Shown here: positions 8,574 through 16,800 of the stretch, in pieces | Position numbering within the stretch: position 1 is the first letter of the stretch | Layout: every line of letters starts with the position of its first letter | Assembly (NCBI RefSeq): GCF_004354045.1 | Contig: NZ_SMRT01000021.1 | Coordinates: 43,250-107,249, forward strand | Origin: Paenibacillus piri | GTDB taxonomy: Bacteria > Bacillota > Bacilli > Paenibacillales > NBRC-103111 | DNA length: 64,000 bases | Reading direction: 5' to 3' | Program-made: the position numbers and the translations under genes | Notes under the pieces: generated by a model | Databases searched by the model: none | What the model was told of the DNA's origin: nothing | Seen by the model: only the letters and a program-made list of their open reading frames with translations

Positions 8574-8685
8574 ATGATAGAAAGTATAAGTTTTCAGCGG
8601 AGCTGAAGCTTTCTATCATTTCAAGAAAACCTACATATAAATCGCGGTCGCTCATCTTGGATAGGCCTCGATAGTGGTTTTCTTA
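8574..8685 (-). repeat. Two-hairpin structured repeat, copy 1
   Basis: On the minus strand a 63-base module (8685-8623) is bounded by AAGAAAACC and GGTTTTCTT. It is followed by a second hairpin (8621-8572 region) with a 12-bp outer stem, a TTCAGC/GCTGAA inner stem and an asymmetric AACTTATA bulge. The same two modules occur at 27716-27828 in the opposite orientation. The first bases, TAA, supply the stop codon of the phosphoesterase gene, so this copy would be its 3' UTR. Confidence 0.8.
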
Positions 8686-9714
8686 TCCCCCGGAACGAGC
8701 CGGATTTCTCGCTGATGGAGGCAGAACGGTATACTGCGCCTCAGGAATCCACGCATGGTTTGCGAAGTCGCGGCCCTTAATAACGACCCGGCTGTTAGGA
8801 TACACTTCGACATACAGCCCTTCGCTGGCGTTTCCGCCGAGAGGCTTGTAGGCGCCGTTGCTGTCGGAGGTCCACGGATCGCTTGCGGACGAAGTGTTGA
8901 CCATCGTGAACAAGTCCTGTACGAACGTTTTCGGCAATCTTAAATTCATATGGCTGTGGCTGGTGAACAATATGACTTGCGGAAAAGCGGATAAAATATT
9001 ACGCAGCTCTTTATCCTGTATGACGGACCGGTAATTGATACAGCATTCGGAACCGGAAACCGTATCGCTTAACGGCTGATGCAAAAAAACGAAGATCGGT
9101 CTGTTCAAACCGTATGTATACTGCGCATTCAGCAGCGATTGGCGCAGCCAATCCAGCTGAGTCTGCGACAAATAAGCGTTCTCCGCATTATCCGGATTCG
9201 ATTGCCGGTACTGCTCGGAGCCAAGGAAAATAAACGGAAAGCCTTGAATTTTTTTCTGATAGTACACGCTGCTCTCTCCGGTAAACTGCAGAAACCGCTG
9301 AATGGAAGCCTGCTCGGTCTCCCCGTTGGGGAACGTATCGGAGCTCCAGGAGCCGGAGCCTTTGAACCAGGATTTATAAAATTCATGGTTGCCGATCGAC
9401 GCAAAGACGGATTGAGGATGAGGGTTTTCCTTCAGCAGGCTGTTGAGCGTCAAATAATCGCCCGGCAGCCCGTTGGTCAAGTCGCCGTTAAGAATAAGTG
9501 CCAAGGAATCGGGAGCGGCTTGCTGCAGATCCGCCAATGCGTTTGCAAATTTATTTTGGGATTCGCCGCTCCACGCTTCTACATGGATATCGCTGAGCAC
9601 GCTGAAGCCGAACAGCGGTTTTTCCTCCGGCTGAGCGTCGGCGCCTGTGGGCAGTACAAACATCAGACATAAAAACAATGACAACAAAGCGGAGCCAATA
9701 CTGGTTTTTCTCAT
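8683..9714 (-). CDS. Secreted calcineurin-like metallophosphoesterase
   Basis: A 343-residue exported protein. ATG 9714 has a GGAGG site. The N-terminus MRKTSIGSALLSLFLCLMFV, followed by a TGADA-type cleavage region, is a signal peptide. Metallophosphoesterase metal motifs are present in order: SVLSDIHVE (D-x-H), LILNGDLTNG (GD), ASIGNHEFY (GNHE) and FTSHSHMNL (late histidines). The family hydrolyses phosphomonoesters or diesters with two metal ions, and the exported location suggests scavenging of external phosphate esters. The gene is alone, and its stop codon is the first base triplet of a structured repeat. Confidence 0.88.
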   Translation of the reverse strand: MRKTSIGSALLSLFLCLMFVLPTGADAQPEEKPLFGFSVLSDIHVEAWSGESQNKFANALADLQQAAPDSLALILNGDLTNGLPGDYLTLNSLLKENPHPQSVFASIGNHEFYKSWFKGSGSWSSDTFPNGETEQASIQRFLQFTGESSVYYQKKIQGFPFIFLGSEQYRQSNPDNAENAYLSQTQLDWLRQSLLNAQYTYGLNRPIFVFLHQPLSDTVSGSECCINYRSVIQDKELRNILSAFPQVILFTSHSHMNLRLPKTFVQDLFTMVNTSSASDPWTSDSNGAYKPLGGNASEGLYVEVYPNSRVVIKGRDFANHAWIPEAQYTVLPPSARNPARSGG

Positions 9715-10184
9715 AGAAACCTCCAAAAGATGTACGATCGCACGTTGTAACCGGAATTTGTAAAAGCTCGGTCGGAACATCGGTTAATAAGAGTCCAAAT
9801 AATTCATTAACCGCAATTCTACATATTTAAACAAAATTAGACGATATTAGCATTTCCGTGAAACGCTCGTTGGGTCCAGGGAAATCATGCCAATTGTTTC
9901 AACGGGCGACTCTGTCTATTTTAGTGCTATTGGTTAAGTTTGTCAGCCCTCAAATAATATTCGACAGCAAATTTTGCATAGTGGGGGTCAGAAACCGCAA
10001 TAAACATCGGTTTTCTTTGTCCGCGATATGCTAGAATAGATCGTGTAACGTGCCGGATCACGGCCGCGCCCTAAACGAGTCCTGCCGACCCAACGCATGC
10101 CTGTTTCATGACAGCGCTTGCTTGTAAGCGATTTAATGCAACCGGCGGGAGAACATGCAGAAGAATAAAGGAAGGGGAACGAAA
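9715..10184. other. Intergenic region between divergent phosphoesterase and fumarase genes
   Basis: 470 bases without a convincing gene. It should hold both divergent promoters. A TAGAAT box near 10031 could be the -10 of the fumarase promoter, but its spacing to a -35 is poor. I see no riboswitch signature or terminator. Confidence 0.4.
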
Positions 10185-11027
10185 ATGAGAGTTATTCATA
10201 CGGATCAAATACGCGATACGATCGCCATGATGTGCTGGGAAGCCTGCTATTATTTGCCGCAGGATATTTTGGACGGATTCCGCAGAGCGAGCGAAACCGA
10301 GGAATCGCCGCTCGGCAAAAGCATCATCGATCAATTGATTGAAAACGCCCAATTGGCGGCGGAGGAAGACCGTCCGTACTGCCATGATACGGGTCTGACT
10401 GTCGTTTATGCCGATGTCGGGCAGGATGTTCATATTCAGGGCGGGGATTTCACCGGCGCCATTCATGAAGGGATACGCAAAGGGTATAAAGAGGGGTATC
10501 TCCGCAATTCGATCGTCTCCGACCCGCTTATCCGTAAAAATACGAACGACAATACGCCCGGCGTCATTCATACCCGGATTGTTCCCGGCGAACAGATCAA
10601 GCTGACGGTTCTGCCGAAGGGCGGGGGCAGTGAAAATATGAGCGCCATGAAATTTTTGCTTCCCGGAGACGGTGTGGCGGGCGTAAAGAAATTTGTGCTG
10701 GATACGATTATCGCGGCGGGAGGCAGAGCTTGTCCTCCTTTGGTCGTCGGTGTCGGCATCGGAGGCAGCTTTGATAAAGTGACTGAAATTGCGAAGGAAG
10801 CGGTGCTCCGCGAGGTAGGCGCCTTCCATCACGAGGAGCATATCGCCCGGCTGGAGAAGGAATTGTTGGACGAAATCAATAAAACAGGCATCGGACCGCA
10901 GGGCCTGGGAGGTTCCAATACGGCTATTTGGGTTGCGGTCGAGACATATGGCTGCCATATTACGGCACTGCCGGTCGCTGTTAATATTCAATGTCACGCC
11001 GCCCGTAAAAATACGAAAGTGATTTAA
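10185..11027 (+). CDS. Fe-S fumarate hydratase (class I), alpha subunit
   Basis: A 280-residue N-terminal half of a class I, oxygen-sensitive hydro-lyase. Likely cluster ligands are the Cys residues in YCHDTGL, GRACPPLVVGVGIGG and NIQCHAARK. GGGSENMSAMKFLLP is also typical. The class reversibly hydrates fumarate to malate; the related tartrate dehydratases have the same two-subunit layout, so tartrate remains an alternative. ATG 10185 follows GGAAGGGG; an in-frame ATG 30 bases upstream lacks a site. The beta subunit gene follows 103 bases downstream, and the two halves together form one enzyme. Confidence 0.88.
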   Translation: MRVIHTDQIRDTIAMMCWEACYYLPQDILDGFRRASETEESPLGKSIIDQLIENAQLAAEEDRPYCHDTGLTVVYADVGQDVHIQGGDFTGAIHEGIRKGYKEGYLRNSIVSDPLIRKNTNDNTPGVIHTRIVPGEQIKLTVLPKGGGSENMSAMKFLLPGDGVAGVKKFVLDTIIAAGGRACPPLVVGVGIGGSFDKVTEIAKEAVLREVGAFHHEEHIARLEKELLDEINKTGIGPQGLGGSNTAIWVAVETYGCHITALPVAVNIQCHAARKNTKVI

Positions 11028-11130
11028 TGGTCTTTAGCAGATTGTTGATGAAAGGGGATAAAAGCCTGTTCCCACAGTTTATCGAAAATCTATTCAGGCG
11101 CGTTAAATCTCGGAAAGGACAGATGCCCAT

Positions 11131-11685
11131 ATGGCCAAAATTTATATCGAGACGCCGCTGACCCGCGAAAAGGCAGTGCAGCTGAAAGCCGGGGATGAAG
11201 TTTTTCTTAACGGAACGATTTATGTCGCACGCGATGCCGCACATAAACGCATGATCGAATTGCTGAAAAATAACGAGGAGCTTCCAGTAAATTTGAAGGA
11301 TCAAATTATTTTTTATGCCGGCCCGACACCGCCCAAGCCGGGGCAGGTTATCGGCTCGATCGCTCCGACGACGGCTTCCCGTATGGACCCTTACACGCCC
11401 GCTATGTACGAGTACGGAGTTAAAGGCAAGATCGGCAAAGGGCCGAGAAGCAATGAGGTCAAAGAAGCCTGTGTCAAGTACGAAGCCGTATGCTTGTCGG
11501 CCGTCGGCGGTTTATCGGCATTGCTCGCCAATAAGGTCAAATCCGCCGAAGTTGTCGCATATGACGATCTCGGACCGGAAGCGATCCGCAAGCTCACGGT
11601 CGAAGATTTCCCGGTGCTGGTCGTTTACGATGCGCACGGCGGAGATCTGTACGAGCAGGAAATCGCAAAATACAGAAAAATATAA
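11131..11685 (+). CDS. Fe-S fumarate hydratase (class I), beta subunit
   Basis: A 184-residue C-terminal half of the same hydro-lyase. Recognisable parts are the opening TPLTREKAVQLKAGDEVFLNG, the loop GPTPPKPGQVIGSIAPTTASRMD, and VGGLSALLANKVKSAEVVAYDDLG, which belongs to the substrate-binding swivelling domain. It partners the alpha subunit encoded just upstream to convert fumarate and malate (or possibly tartrate). The spacing and shared strand indicate one operon. In E. coli FumA the two parts are fused in a single chain, whereas separate subunits are usual in Gram-positives and archaea. Confidence 0.88.
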   Translation: MAKIYIETPLTREKAVQLKAGDEVFLNGTIYVARDAAHKRMIELLKNNEELPVNLKDQIIFYAGPTPPKPGQVIGSIAPTTASRMDPYTPAMYEYGVKGKIGKGPRSNEVKEACVKYEAVCLSAVGGLSALLANKVKSAEVVAYDDLGPEAIRKLTVEDFPVLVVYDAHGGDLYEQEIAKYRKI

Positions 11686-11891
11686 GGCGCGGATAATCTG
11701 AAGCGGGAGGACGGAATCGTTCCGTAGAAGCATAGCTTTCGCTTTTGTTTCCGGATTTCAGCGATTCGGTTGAATGACACGCCAGTGAAGCAAACATTTA
11801 TCGCTGACTTGTGGAACGGAAGGGTATAATCGCGATCAAAATTGAAAACACTTAACGTAAACGTTTGCCGGCGGCAAAGGAGGCGCAGATT

Positions 11892-12059
11892 GTGTTTTCA
11901 AAGATCAAGTCGATGCTCAAGGATTACTTTATCGTTGAACCGCCAAGCGAGGATTATATTTATTTCCCGACCGAATATGGCGGATACCCTTTCTACAAAG
12001 TTTCAAGCGCAGTCGATGACGCGGTTAGCGACGAGGCGGATCAAGATACCGTCCAATGA
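11892..12059 (+). CDS. Small hypothetical protein (55 aa)
   Basis: GTG 11892 is preceded by AAAGGAGG with 8 bases of spacing, which makes this a credible gene despite its size. The product begins MFSKIKSMLKDYFIVEPP, is rich in aromatic residues in the middle (EDYIYFPTEYGGYPFY) and ends acidic (DDAVSDEADQD). No signal peptide, membrane segment or known motif is visible. A TATAAT box lies at 11825-11830, and a terminator follows. Function unknown. Confidence 0.6.
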   Translation: MFSKIKSMLKDYFIVEPPSEDYIYFPTEYGGYPFYKVSSAVDDAVSDEADQDTVQ

Positions 12060-12077
12060 TCCGTTGTCTCCGTATTC

Positions 12078-12109
12078 ATCCTCCCGTCAGCAAAGGGGGG
12101 ATTTTTTTT
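12078..12109 (+). terminator. Intrinsic terminator after the 55-aa gene
   Basis: ATCCTCCC pairs with GGGGGGAT (one G-T pair), followed by eight T. The end overlaps the last codon of the convergent small gene. Confidence 0.85.
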
Positions 12110-12260
12110 ACTCCGCTTTTTGTTCAACGTACTTGTCGATCGTATTCAGCACTTCGCTCAGCTTTTGGTGGCTGAAATGAATTTCCGAATTGCTGGCCTG
12201 GTAGCTTTTCTCATTTTGAAATACTTTAAAGCCCCTGTAATTCTCGTAAATGGTTCTCAT
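12108..12260 (-). CDS. Small hypothetical protein (50 aa)
   Basis: ATG 12260 has AGGAGAG 8 bases upstream. The product, MRTIYENYRGFKVFQNEK and onward, is a charged cytosolic protein with no transmembrane segment; its C-terminal part (HQKLSEVLNTIDKYVEQKAE) looks helical. An in-frame upstream ATG at 12323 has no binding site. It converges on the 55-aa gene across a single terminator. I do not recognise the family. Confidence 0.55.
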   Translation of the reverse strand: MRTIYENYRGFKVFQNEKSYQASNSEIHFSHQKLSEVLNTIDKYVEQKAE

Positions 12261-12456
12261 GATCGTGTCTCTCCTGTTCATAGAAATGATTTTAAAAGTG
12301 GAAAACCAGAGCAGTTGTCTCATCGCTGTGGGTATATTGGGATATTTTACAACAAATTGGCAATTAAAACTACGATGGAAAAGCGGAAGTTTTGTCGCTT
12401 TGTGTTAAGGTCTCTTCATATTTTGCGACAATTCCGGTGCAAATGATACGGAAATG

Positions 12457-12490
12457 CAAATAAAACCAGCCGCCTGACGGCGCCTGGTTT
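12457..12490 (-). terminator. Terminator for the iron-type dehydrogenase gene
   Basis: On the minus strand AAACCAG pairs with CTGGTTT around an inner GCC/GGC stem, followed by TTATTT. It lies about 100 bases past the stop of the dehydrogenase at 12589. Confidence 0.75.
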
Positions 12491-12588
12491 CCGATTGATT
12501 ATGAGTCGATGAGTCTTTTGGTTAGTTCAGGGTATGGGATGATCATAATGCCGGAACTGCCGGAAAGCGGCGTGGACCTGCGTACGGA

Positions 12589-13674
12589 CTAGAGCTGTTC
12601 GACCTTATGGATCGCCTCGATCAGCACCCCGGCCGTCACCGGAAACGGCATATTGCCCATCGTGCCGTCCGGAGACAGCGATACGCGTGCGATTTCCTGC
12701 AGCTGACCGTCTGTTAAAGGCTCGGTAATGCCAAGCTCGCGCAGCTTGGAAGGCAGGCCGATCTGCTTATAGAAATCAAGCAGCTCCCGAATTTCCTCGG
12801 CCGGCCGGTTTTCCAGCACCAGCTGCGTGATAATGCCGTAAGCGACCTTTTCGCCGTGGTAAGCGTGATGCGATTCGGGCAGCGTCGTCAGCCCGTTATG
12901 CACCGCATGGGCGGCAGCGGAACGGCAGTTGTCCTCGCCAAGCCCGCCAACCAGGCCGCTGAACAGGATGACGGCGTCGACGACCTTTTGCAGCGCTTCC
13001 GAGGACCGGCCAGCCTTGGCATCGCGGATCGCGTCCTCACTGTCGGCCAGCAGCGTATCGAAGCACAGCTTGGAGGCTTGGACGCCTCCAATAGTAGGCA
13101 GGTTTTGCGGCTTGCCATCGGAGCAAGCCGTCGATTCGTACCATTTGGCGATCGTATCTCCGATCCCGGCGATCAGATACCGTACCGGTGCGGCAGCAAT
13201 CACATCCGTATCGATCAGCACGAGCAGCGTGTTGCGGTAAAATACCGGAAAGTCCACATAAACGCCATCGTCCGTATACATGACGGACAAATTCGTAACC
13301 GGCGCGCATTGCGCGGCCAACGTAGGGATGGCGACCAGCGGCTTGTTGACGTCGTTGGAAAGCTTTTTCGCGGTATCAATCACTTTGCCCGCCCCGACGC
13401 CGACAATCAGCTCGACCTCGGGCTTGACCAACGCCTGCAGTCGTTTCACCTCGTTGTACGAGCACTCGCCGCGGTAAGGCACCACTTCATATTCGATTCC
13501 GGCCGCATCCAAACTCGCAATGAACGGCTCCTGGACGCTCGCCCACGATTTGGTACCGGTTACAATAAAGATGCGTTTTCCGAATTTGGCAATCCATTCG
13601 CCAGCTGTTTTCATCAAACCCGGTTCTTGAATATAAGCATTGGGCGTACCCGCCACGTAATGAACTTTGGACAT
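12589..13674 (-). CDS. Iron-containing alcohol dehydrogenase family (GldA-like)
   Basis: A 361-residue group III dehydrogenase. Cofactor binding is shown by IVGVGAGKVIDTAK (about residues 90-103) and by AIPTLAAQCAPVTNLSV. Metal ligands expected in the family match the Asp in AGIGDTIAKW and the His residues in HAVHNGLT and HAYHGEKVAYG. Relatives oxidise glycerol or reduce 2-oxo and hydroxycarboxylic acids with NAD(P). This protein looks closer to the YbdH/HcxA branch than to true glycerol dehydrogenase, but that is only an impression. A perfect AAGGAGGAG precedes ATG 13674. Monocistronic. Confidence 0.85.
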   Translation of the reverse strand: MSKVHYVAGTPNAYIQEPGLMKTAGEWIAKFGKRIFIVTGTKSWASVQEPFIASLDAAGIEYEVVPYRGECSYNEVKRLQALVKPEVELIVGVGAGKVIDTAKKLSNDVNKPLVAIPTLAAQCAPVTNLSVMYTDDGVYVDFPVFYRNTLLVLIDTDVIAAAPVRYLIAGIGDTIAKWYESTACSDGKPQNLPTIGGVQASKLCFDTLLADSEDAIRDAKAGRSSEALQKVVDAVILFSGLVGGLGEDNCRSAAAHAVHNGLTTLPESHHAYHGEKVAYGIITQLVLENRPAEEIRELLDFYKQIGLPSKLRELGITEPLTDGQLQEIARVSLSPDGTMGNMPFPVTAGVLIEAIHKVEQL

Positions 13675-13790
13675 GCTGCAAGCTCCTCCTTGAGTAACTG
13701 TGGTTCAAACGCACTCCTCACATTTTACCAGAGAATGGGGTCCCGGGTATAGTTAATTTCACGTTTAATCTGAATCGGCCTCGGCAATCT

Positions 13791-13819
13791 TTGAAAATGA
13801 GGCGCGTATCCTTTATGAT
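13791..13819 (+). promoter_or_regulatory. Sigma-A promoter of guaD
   Basis: TTGAAA and TATGAT are separated by exactly 17 bases and lie about 45 bases upstream of the start codon. Confidence 0.7.
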
Positions 13820-13868
13820 AAAAGCAGATTGCAAACAGCAATGAATAACGTGGAAAGCGGGTGTGGGG

Positions 13869-14345
13869 ATGAGCAATGAACTTGAAAAGCGGATGCGGGA
13901 ATCGATCCGGCTGGCGGTCGAAAACGTACAGTCCGGTCAAGGCGGACCTTTCGGCGCCATTGTGGTCAAGGACGGGCAAATTATCGGCAGAGGCAGCAAC
14001 CAGGTAACTACGCTCAACGATCCGACGGCGCATGCGGAAGTACAGGCGATTCGGGATGCATGCCGGCATTTGAATCATTTTCAATTGACGGGCTGTGAAA
14101 TTTATACGAGCTGCGAGCCGTGCCCGATGTGCATCGGCGCGATTTACTGGGCCCGACCGGACGCCGTCTATTACGCCTGCAGCAAGGAGGATGCGGCAGC
14201 TGTCGGCTTTGACGACCAGTTTATTTACGAGCAGATTGCGCTGCCTATGGAGCGGCGCTCTATCGTGATGAAGCAATTGAAGCCGGATGAATACAAGCTG
14301 CCCTTCGAGCAATGGGCCGTCTCGGAAATCAAGAAAGAGTATTAA
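13869..14345 (+). CDS. guaD: Guanine deaminase (cytidine deaminase fold)
   Basis: A 158-residue zinc deaminase closely resembling Bacillus GuaD. PTAHAEVQAIRDAC carries the His ligand and catalytic Glu, and TSCEPCPMCIGAIYWAR carries the two Cys ligands. GFDDQFIYEQI in the C-terminal part is a GuaD hallmark that tRNA adenosine deaminases lack. It converts guanine to xanthine in purine salvage and nitrogen use. ATG 13869 is given as start; GTG 13863, two codons earlier, is equally possible since GGAAAGCGG lies upstream of both. It has its own sigma-A promoter. Confidence 0.9.
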   Translation: MSNELEKRMRESIRLAVENVQSGQGGPFGAIVVKDGQIIGRGSNQVTTLNDPTAHAEVQAIRDACRHLNHFQLTGCEIYTSCEPCPMCIGAIYWARPDAVYYACSKEDAAAVGFDDQFIYEQIALPMERRSIVMKQLKPDEYKLPFEQWAVSEIKKEY

Positions 14346-14396
14346 ACCGCACAACTGACAAGTTGGATTTTTCACGGTATTGGGGAGCTGCAACGA

Positions 14397-15542
14397 ATGA
14401 ATCCGCGTTTTGTCGTTATTATCGCCGTATTATTACTGGTGTTCGGGCTTATTAATTATTATGTCGGCTGGCACGGTGCATTGTGGCTGGAATCGGCGCT
14501 GCACATTCATCCCGGACCGATATATTGGATTTGTTTTTGGATTATCGCCTTCTCGTACTTGCTCGGAAGGCTCGGCTCGCGGTTTTTGCCGCGGAGCGCC
14601 GCGAACTTCCTCAAGCTGATCGGCGCATATTGGCTGGCTATAATGTTTTTCGCGTTCGTAATGCTGCCGTTTGCCGATCTTGCAGCCGGCATAATGGCGC
14701 TGCTCAGGGTGCCGTCCTCGACCTACATTCCGGTTCTTGGAATGGTCGTCGCGTTCCTGATTGCGCTGCTTATGCTCCGCGGCTCGTGGAATGCGCGCAA
14801 TCCGGTCATTCGCCGCTATGAGGCGACGATTGCCAAAAGCGCCGGAGAGCGCAAGAAGCTGCGGATTGCCGTCGCTTCCGATCTGCACCTGGGTTCTATC
14901 GTCGGCAATAAGCAGCTGCAGCTGCTCGTCGACCGGATTAATGCGCTGGAGCCTGATTTGATCCTGCTGCCCGGCGATGTCATCGATGACGATATCGAGC
15001 CGTTCATCAGCCGGCGGATGGGAAGCGTCATGCAGCAGCTGCGTTCCCGGCTCGGGATTTACGCCGTATTGGGCAATCACGAATATATCGGCGGCCACAT
15101 TCGGCAGTTTACCGAGCAAATGAACGAGATCGGCATCGATGTGCTGCTGGATCGCTCGGTGCTGCTTGAAGACAGCTTCTATGTCATCGGCCGGAAGGAC
15201 AAGGCGGTGGAACGGTTCGGAAGCCAAGGCAGGCTGGAGCTTGAGCCGCTGCTGGCCGATGTGGACAAATCGCGTCCGCTGATCCTGATGGATCACCAGC
15301 CGTACGGTCTGGACAAAGCCGAGTCGGCGGGCATCGATGTCATGCTGTCCGGTCATACTCACAGAGGGCAAATGGCTCCGAACCATTTCATTACAAGAAG
15401 GCTGTTCGAGCTGGACTGGGGCTTTTTGAAGAAAGGCGCTCTGCATGCGGTCGTTTCCTCCGGATACGGAACGTGGGGCCCGCCCGTTCGAATCGGCAGC
15501 CGATCCGAGATTGTCGAGCTTACGCTCCATTTTGAAGGGTAG
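14397..15542 (+). CDS. Membrane-anchored metallophosphoesterase (YkuE/YaeI-like)
   Basis: 381 residues. Four hydrophobic segments occupy about residues 5-25, 40-55, 75-95 and 108-126. A cytosolic or surface calcineurin-type phosphatase domain follows: VASDLHLGS (D-x-H), LLPGDVIDDD (GD), VLGNHEYIGG (GNHE), LMDHQPYG and LSGHTHRGQ (GHTH). The family includes UDP-diacylglucosamine or lipid-linked pyrophosphatases, but substrates are mostly unknown. GGGGAG precedes ATG 14397. It is about 50 bases downstream of guaD and may be co-transcribed, though no functional link is obvious. Confidence 0.87.
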   Translation: MNPRFVVIIAVLLLVFGLINYYVGWHGALWLESALHIHPGPIYWICFWIIAFSYLLGRLGSRFLPRSAANFLKLIGAYWLAIMFFAFVMLPFADLAAGIMALLRVPSSTYIPVLGMVVAFLIALLMLRGSWNARNPVIRRYEATIAKSAGERKKLRIAVASDLHLGSIVGNKQLQLLVDRINALEPDLILLPGDVIDDDIEPFISRRMGSVMQQLRSRLGIYAVLGNHEYIGGHIRQFTEQMNEIGIDVLLDRSVLLEDSFYVIGRKDKAVERFGSQGRLELEPLLADVDKSRPLILMDHQPYGLDKAESAGIDVMLSGHTHRGQMAPNHFITRRLFELDWGFLKKGALHAVVSSGYGTWGPPVRIGSRSEIVELTLHFEG

Positions 15543-15621
15543 AGCCGGAAGCTTCGAAGGCTTGGGCCAGCTTTCTTGAGCAGGAAGTTTCGCGCCAGAT
15601 GTTCCAAATTTTATAAATAAA

Positions 15622-15738
15622 TTGACAATATCAGGGTATGCGATTACAATGAGATCAAGTTAATAATCGTGATGGAGAATTAGAGAATCACACAAATTGC
15701 TTGTCATTAAATGATAAGGGCGATTTGTGTGTTTTTTT
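15622..15738 (+). ncRNA. Putative short terminated RNA upstream of the ugp operon
   Basis: A near-perfect promoter (TTGACA at 15622, 17-base spacer, TACAAT at 15645) is followed about 32 bases past the expected start by a long hairpin. The hairpin pairs CACACAAATTGC with GCGATTTGTGTG and has an inner TTGTCAT/ATGATAA stem, then seven T. This would give a transcript of about 82 nt from near 15657. It could be an independent sRNA or a premature termination product of an attenuated ugp leader. No good reading frame is inside. Confidence 0.55.
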
Positions 15739-15777
15739 ATCTATCATTGTGCAAGCGAGTTTTGAAACGGGCCCGTT

Positions 15778-15834
15778 TTGCGAATTAATTAACCCGTGTT
15801 TTATGAAACCGCTTACAAAAAGTAAGCGCTTAAC
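15778..15834 (+). promoter_or_regulatory. Putative ugp promoter overlapped by two CcpA cre boxes
   Basis: TTGCGA, 17 bases and TTATGA form a possible promoter. TGAAACCGCTTACA at 15804-15817 fits the cre consensus TGWNANCGNTNWCA exactly and covers the -10/+1 area. A second box, AGTAAGCGCTTAAC (15821-15834), follows immediately. This layout predicts catabolite repression of the operon by CcpA. Confidence 0.6.
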
Positions 15835-15867
15835 TTGATTTTGAAAGAATGGGATGGTGTATGCAAT

Positions 15868-16800
15868 TTGGCTTCCAACACAAACCTCGTATCGCAAAAA
15901 GCGGAAACCGGCGTGAAAGCCGCCAAGTCCAAATGGAGGGAGCAGACGTTCGCTTACTTTTTTCTCGCGCCTTCTTTGATCCTTTTTATAATGTTTTTAT
16001 TTTATCCGATGCTTCGATCCGTCTACTTGAGCATGACGCTGACAGACCCCCGCGGACGTGTCGCCGAATTTGTCTGGTTTGACAATTACATCGATCTGTT
16101 CTCATCCGGCCAGTTTTTTTCCAATTTGAAGGTGACGCTGCTGTTTATTCTGTTCACGGTGCCGACCTGCATCATATGGTCGCTCTTATTGGCGGCTCTT
16201 ACCCATAACAAGCTGAAAGGGATGAAAATATTCCAGTTCGTCTTTTCACTGCCCATTGTCATATCCGTCGGTACGGGATCGATCATCTGGTTTTTGCTGT
16301 TTCATCCCACTGCAGGCATGCTGAACTACTTCCTGAGCTTTGCAGGCATATCGAACATCAGGTGGCTGGCCGATCCGAACTGGGCGCTTCCTTCGATCTC
16401 GATGATGACGATCTGGATGAACATGGGCTTCATGTACATCGTGCTGTTGAGCGGCCTGCAGGGAGTTCCCGATGAGCTTTATGAAAGCGCTAAAATCGAC
16501 GGCGCCGGACCGGTGCGGACTTTCGGTCAAATCGTGCTGCCGCTTCTTTCACCGACTATTTTTTTCGTACTGATCGTTTCGGTCATCAGCGCCTTCCAGG
16601 CATTCGGTCAAATTCATATTTTGACGAAAGGCGGGCCGATGAATTTGACCAATGTCGTCGTATATTCCATCTATCAGGACGCGTTTATCAACTTCCGTTT
16701 CGGCATCGGCAGCGCGCAGGCGCTCGTGCTGTTCCTTATTATTTTGGCGTTGACCGTTTTTCAGTTTAAAGTTTTGGAAAAGAAGGTGCACTATCAATGA
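15868..16800 (+). CDS. ugpA: ABC transporter permease, UgpA type
   Basis: A 310-residue CUT1-family permease with six hydrophobic segments and the cytosolic EAA loop YESAKIDGAGPVRTFGQIV, which contacts the ATPase. The start is a judgement call: TTG 15868, with GGGATGG upstream, is preferred; TTG 15835 and 15841 are also in frame, and no ATG or GTG lies in frame before the first membrane segment. With the next two genes it forms a glycerol-3-phosphate-type importer. The assignment rests mainly on the binding protein and the downstream phosphodiesterase. The stop overlaps the next start (ATGA). Confidence 0.82.
   Translation: MASNTNLVSQKAETGVKAAKSKWREQTFAYFFLAPSLILFIMFLFYPMLRSVYLSMTLTDPRGRVAEFVWFDNYIDLFSSGQFFSNLKVTLLFILFTVPTCIIWSLLLAALTHNKLKGMKIFQFVFSLPIVISVGTGSIIWFLLFHPTAGMLNYFLSFAGISNIRWLADPNWALPSISMMTIWMNMGFMYIVLLSGLQGVPDELYESAKIDGAGPVRTFGQIVLPLLSPTIFFVLIVSVISAFQAFGQIHILTKGGPMNLTNVVVYSIYQDAFINFRFGIGSAQALVLFLIILALTVFQFKVLEKKVHYQ

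Noticed and set aside
15835..15867. Extended N-terminus of UgpA from TTG 15835
   Set aside because: It would begin right after the second cre box with no binding site; TTG 15868 has GGGATGG upstream, though the choice is not certain.
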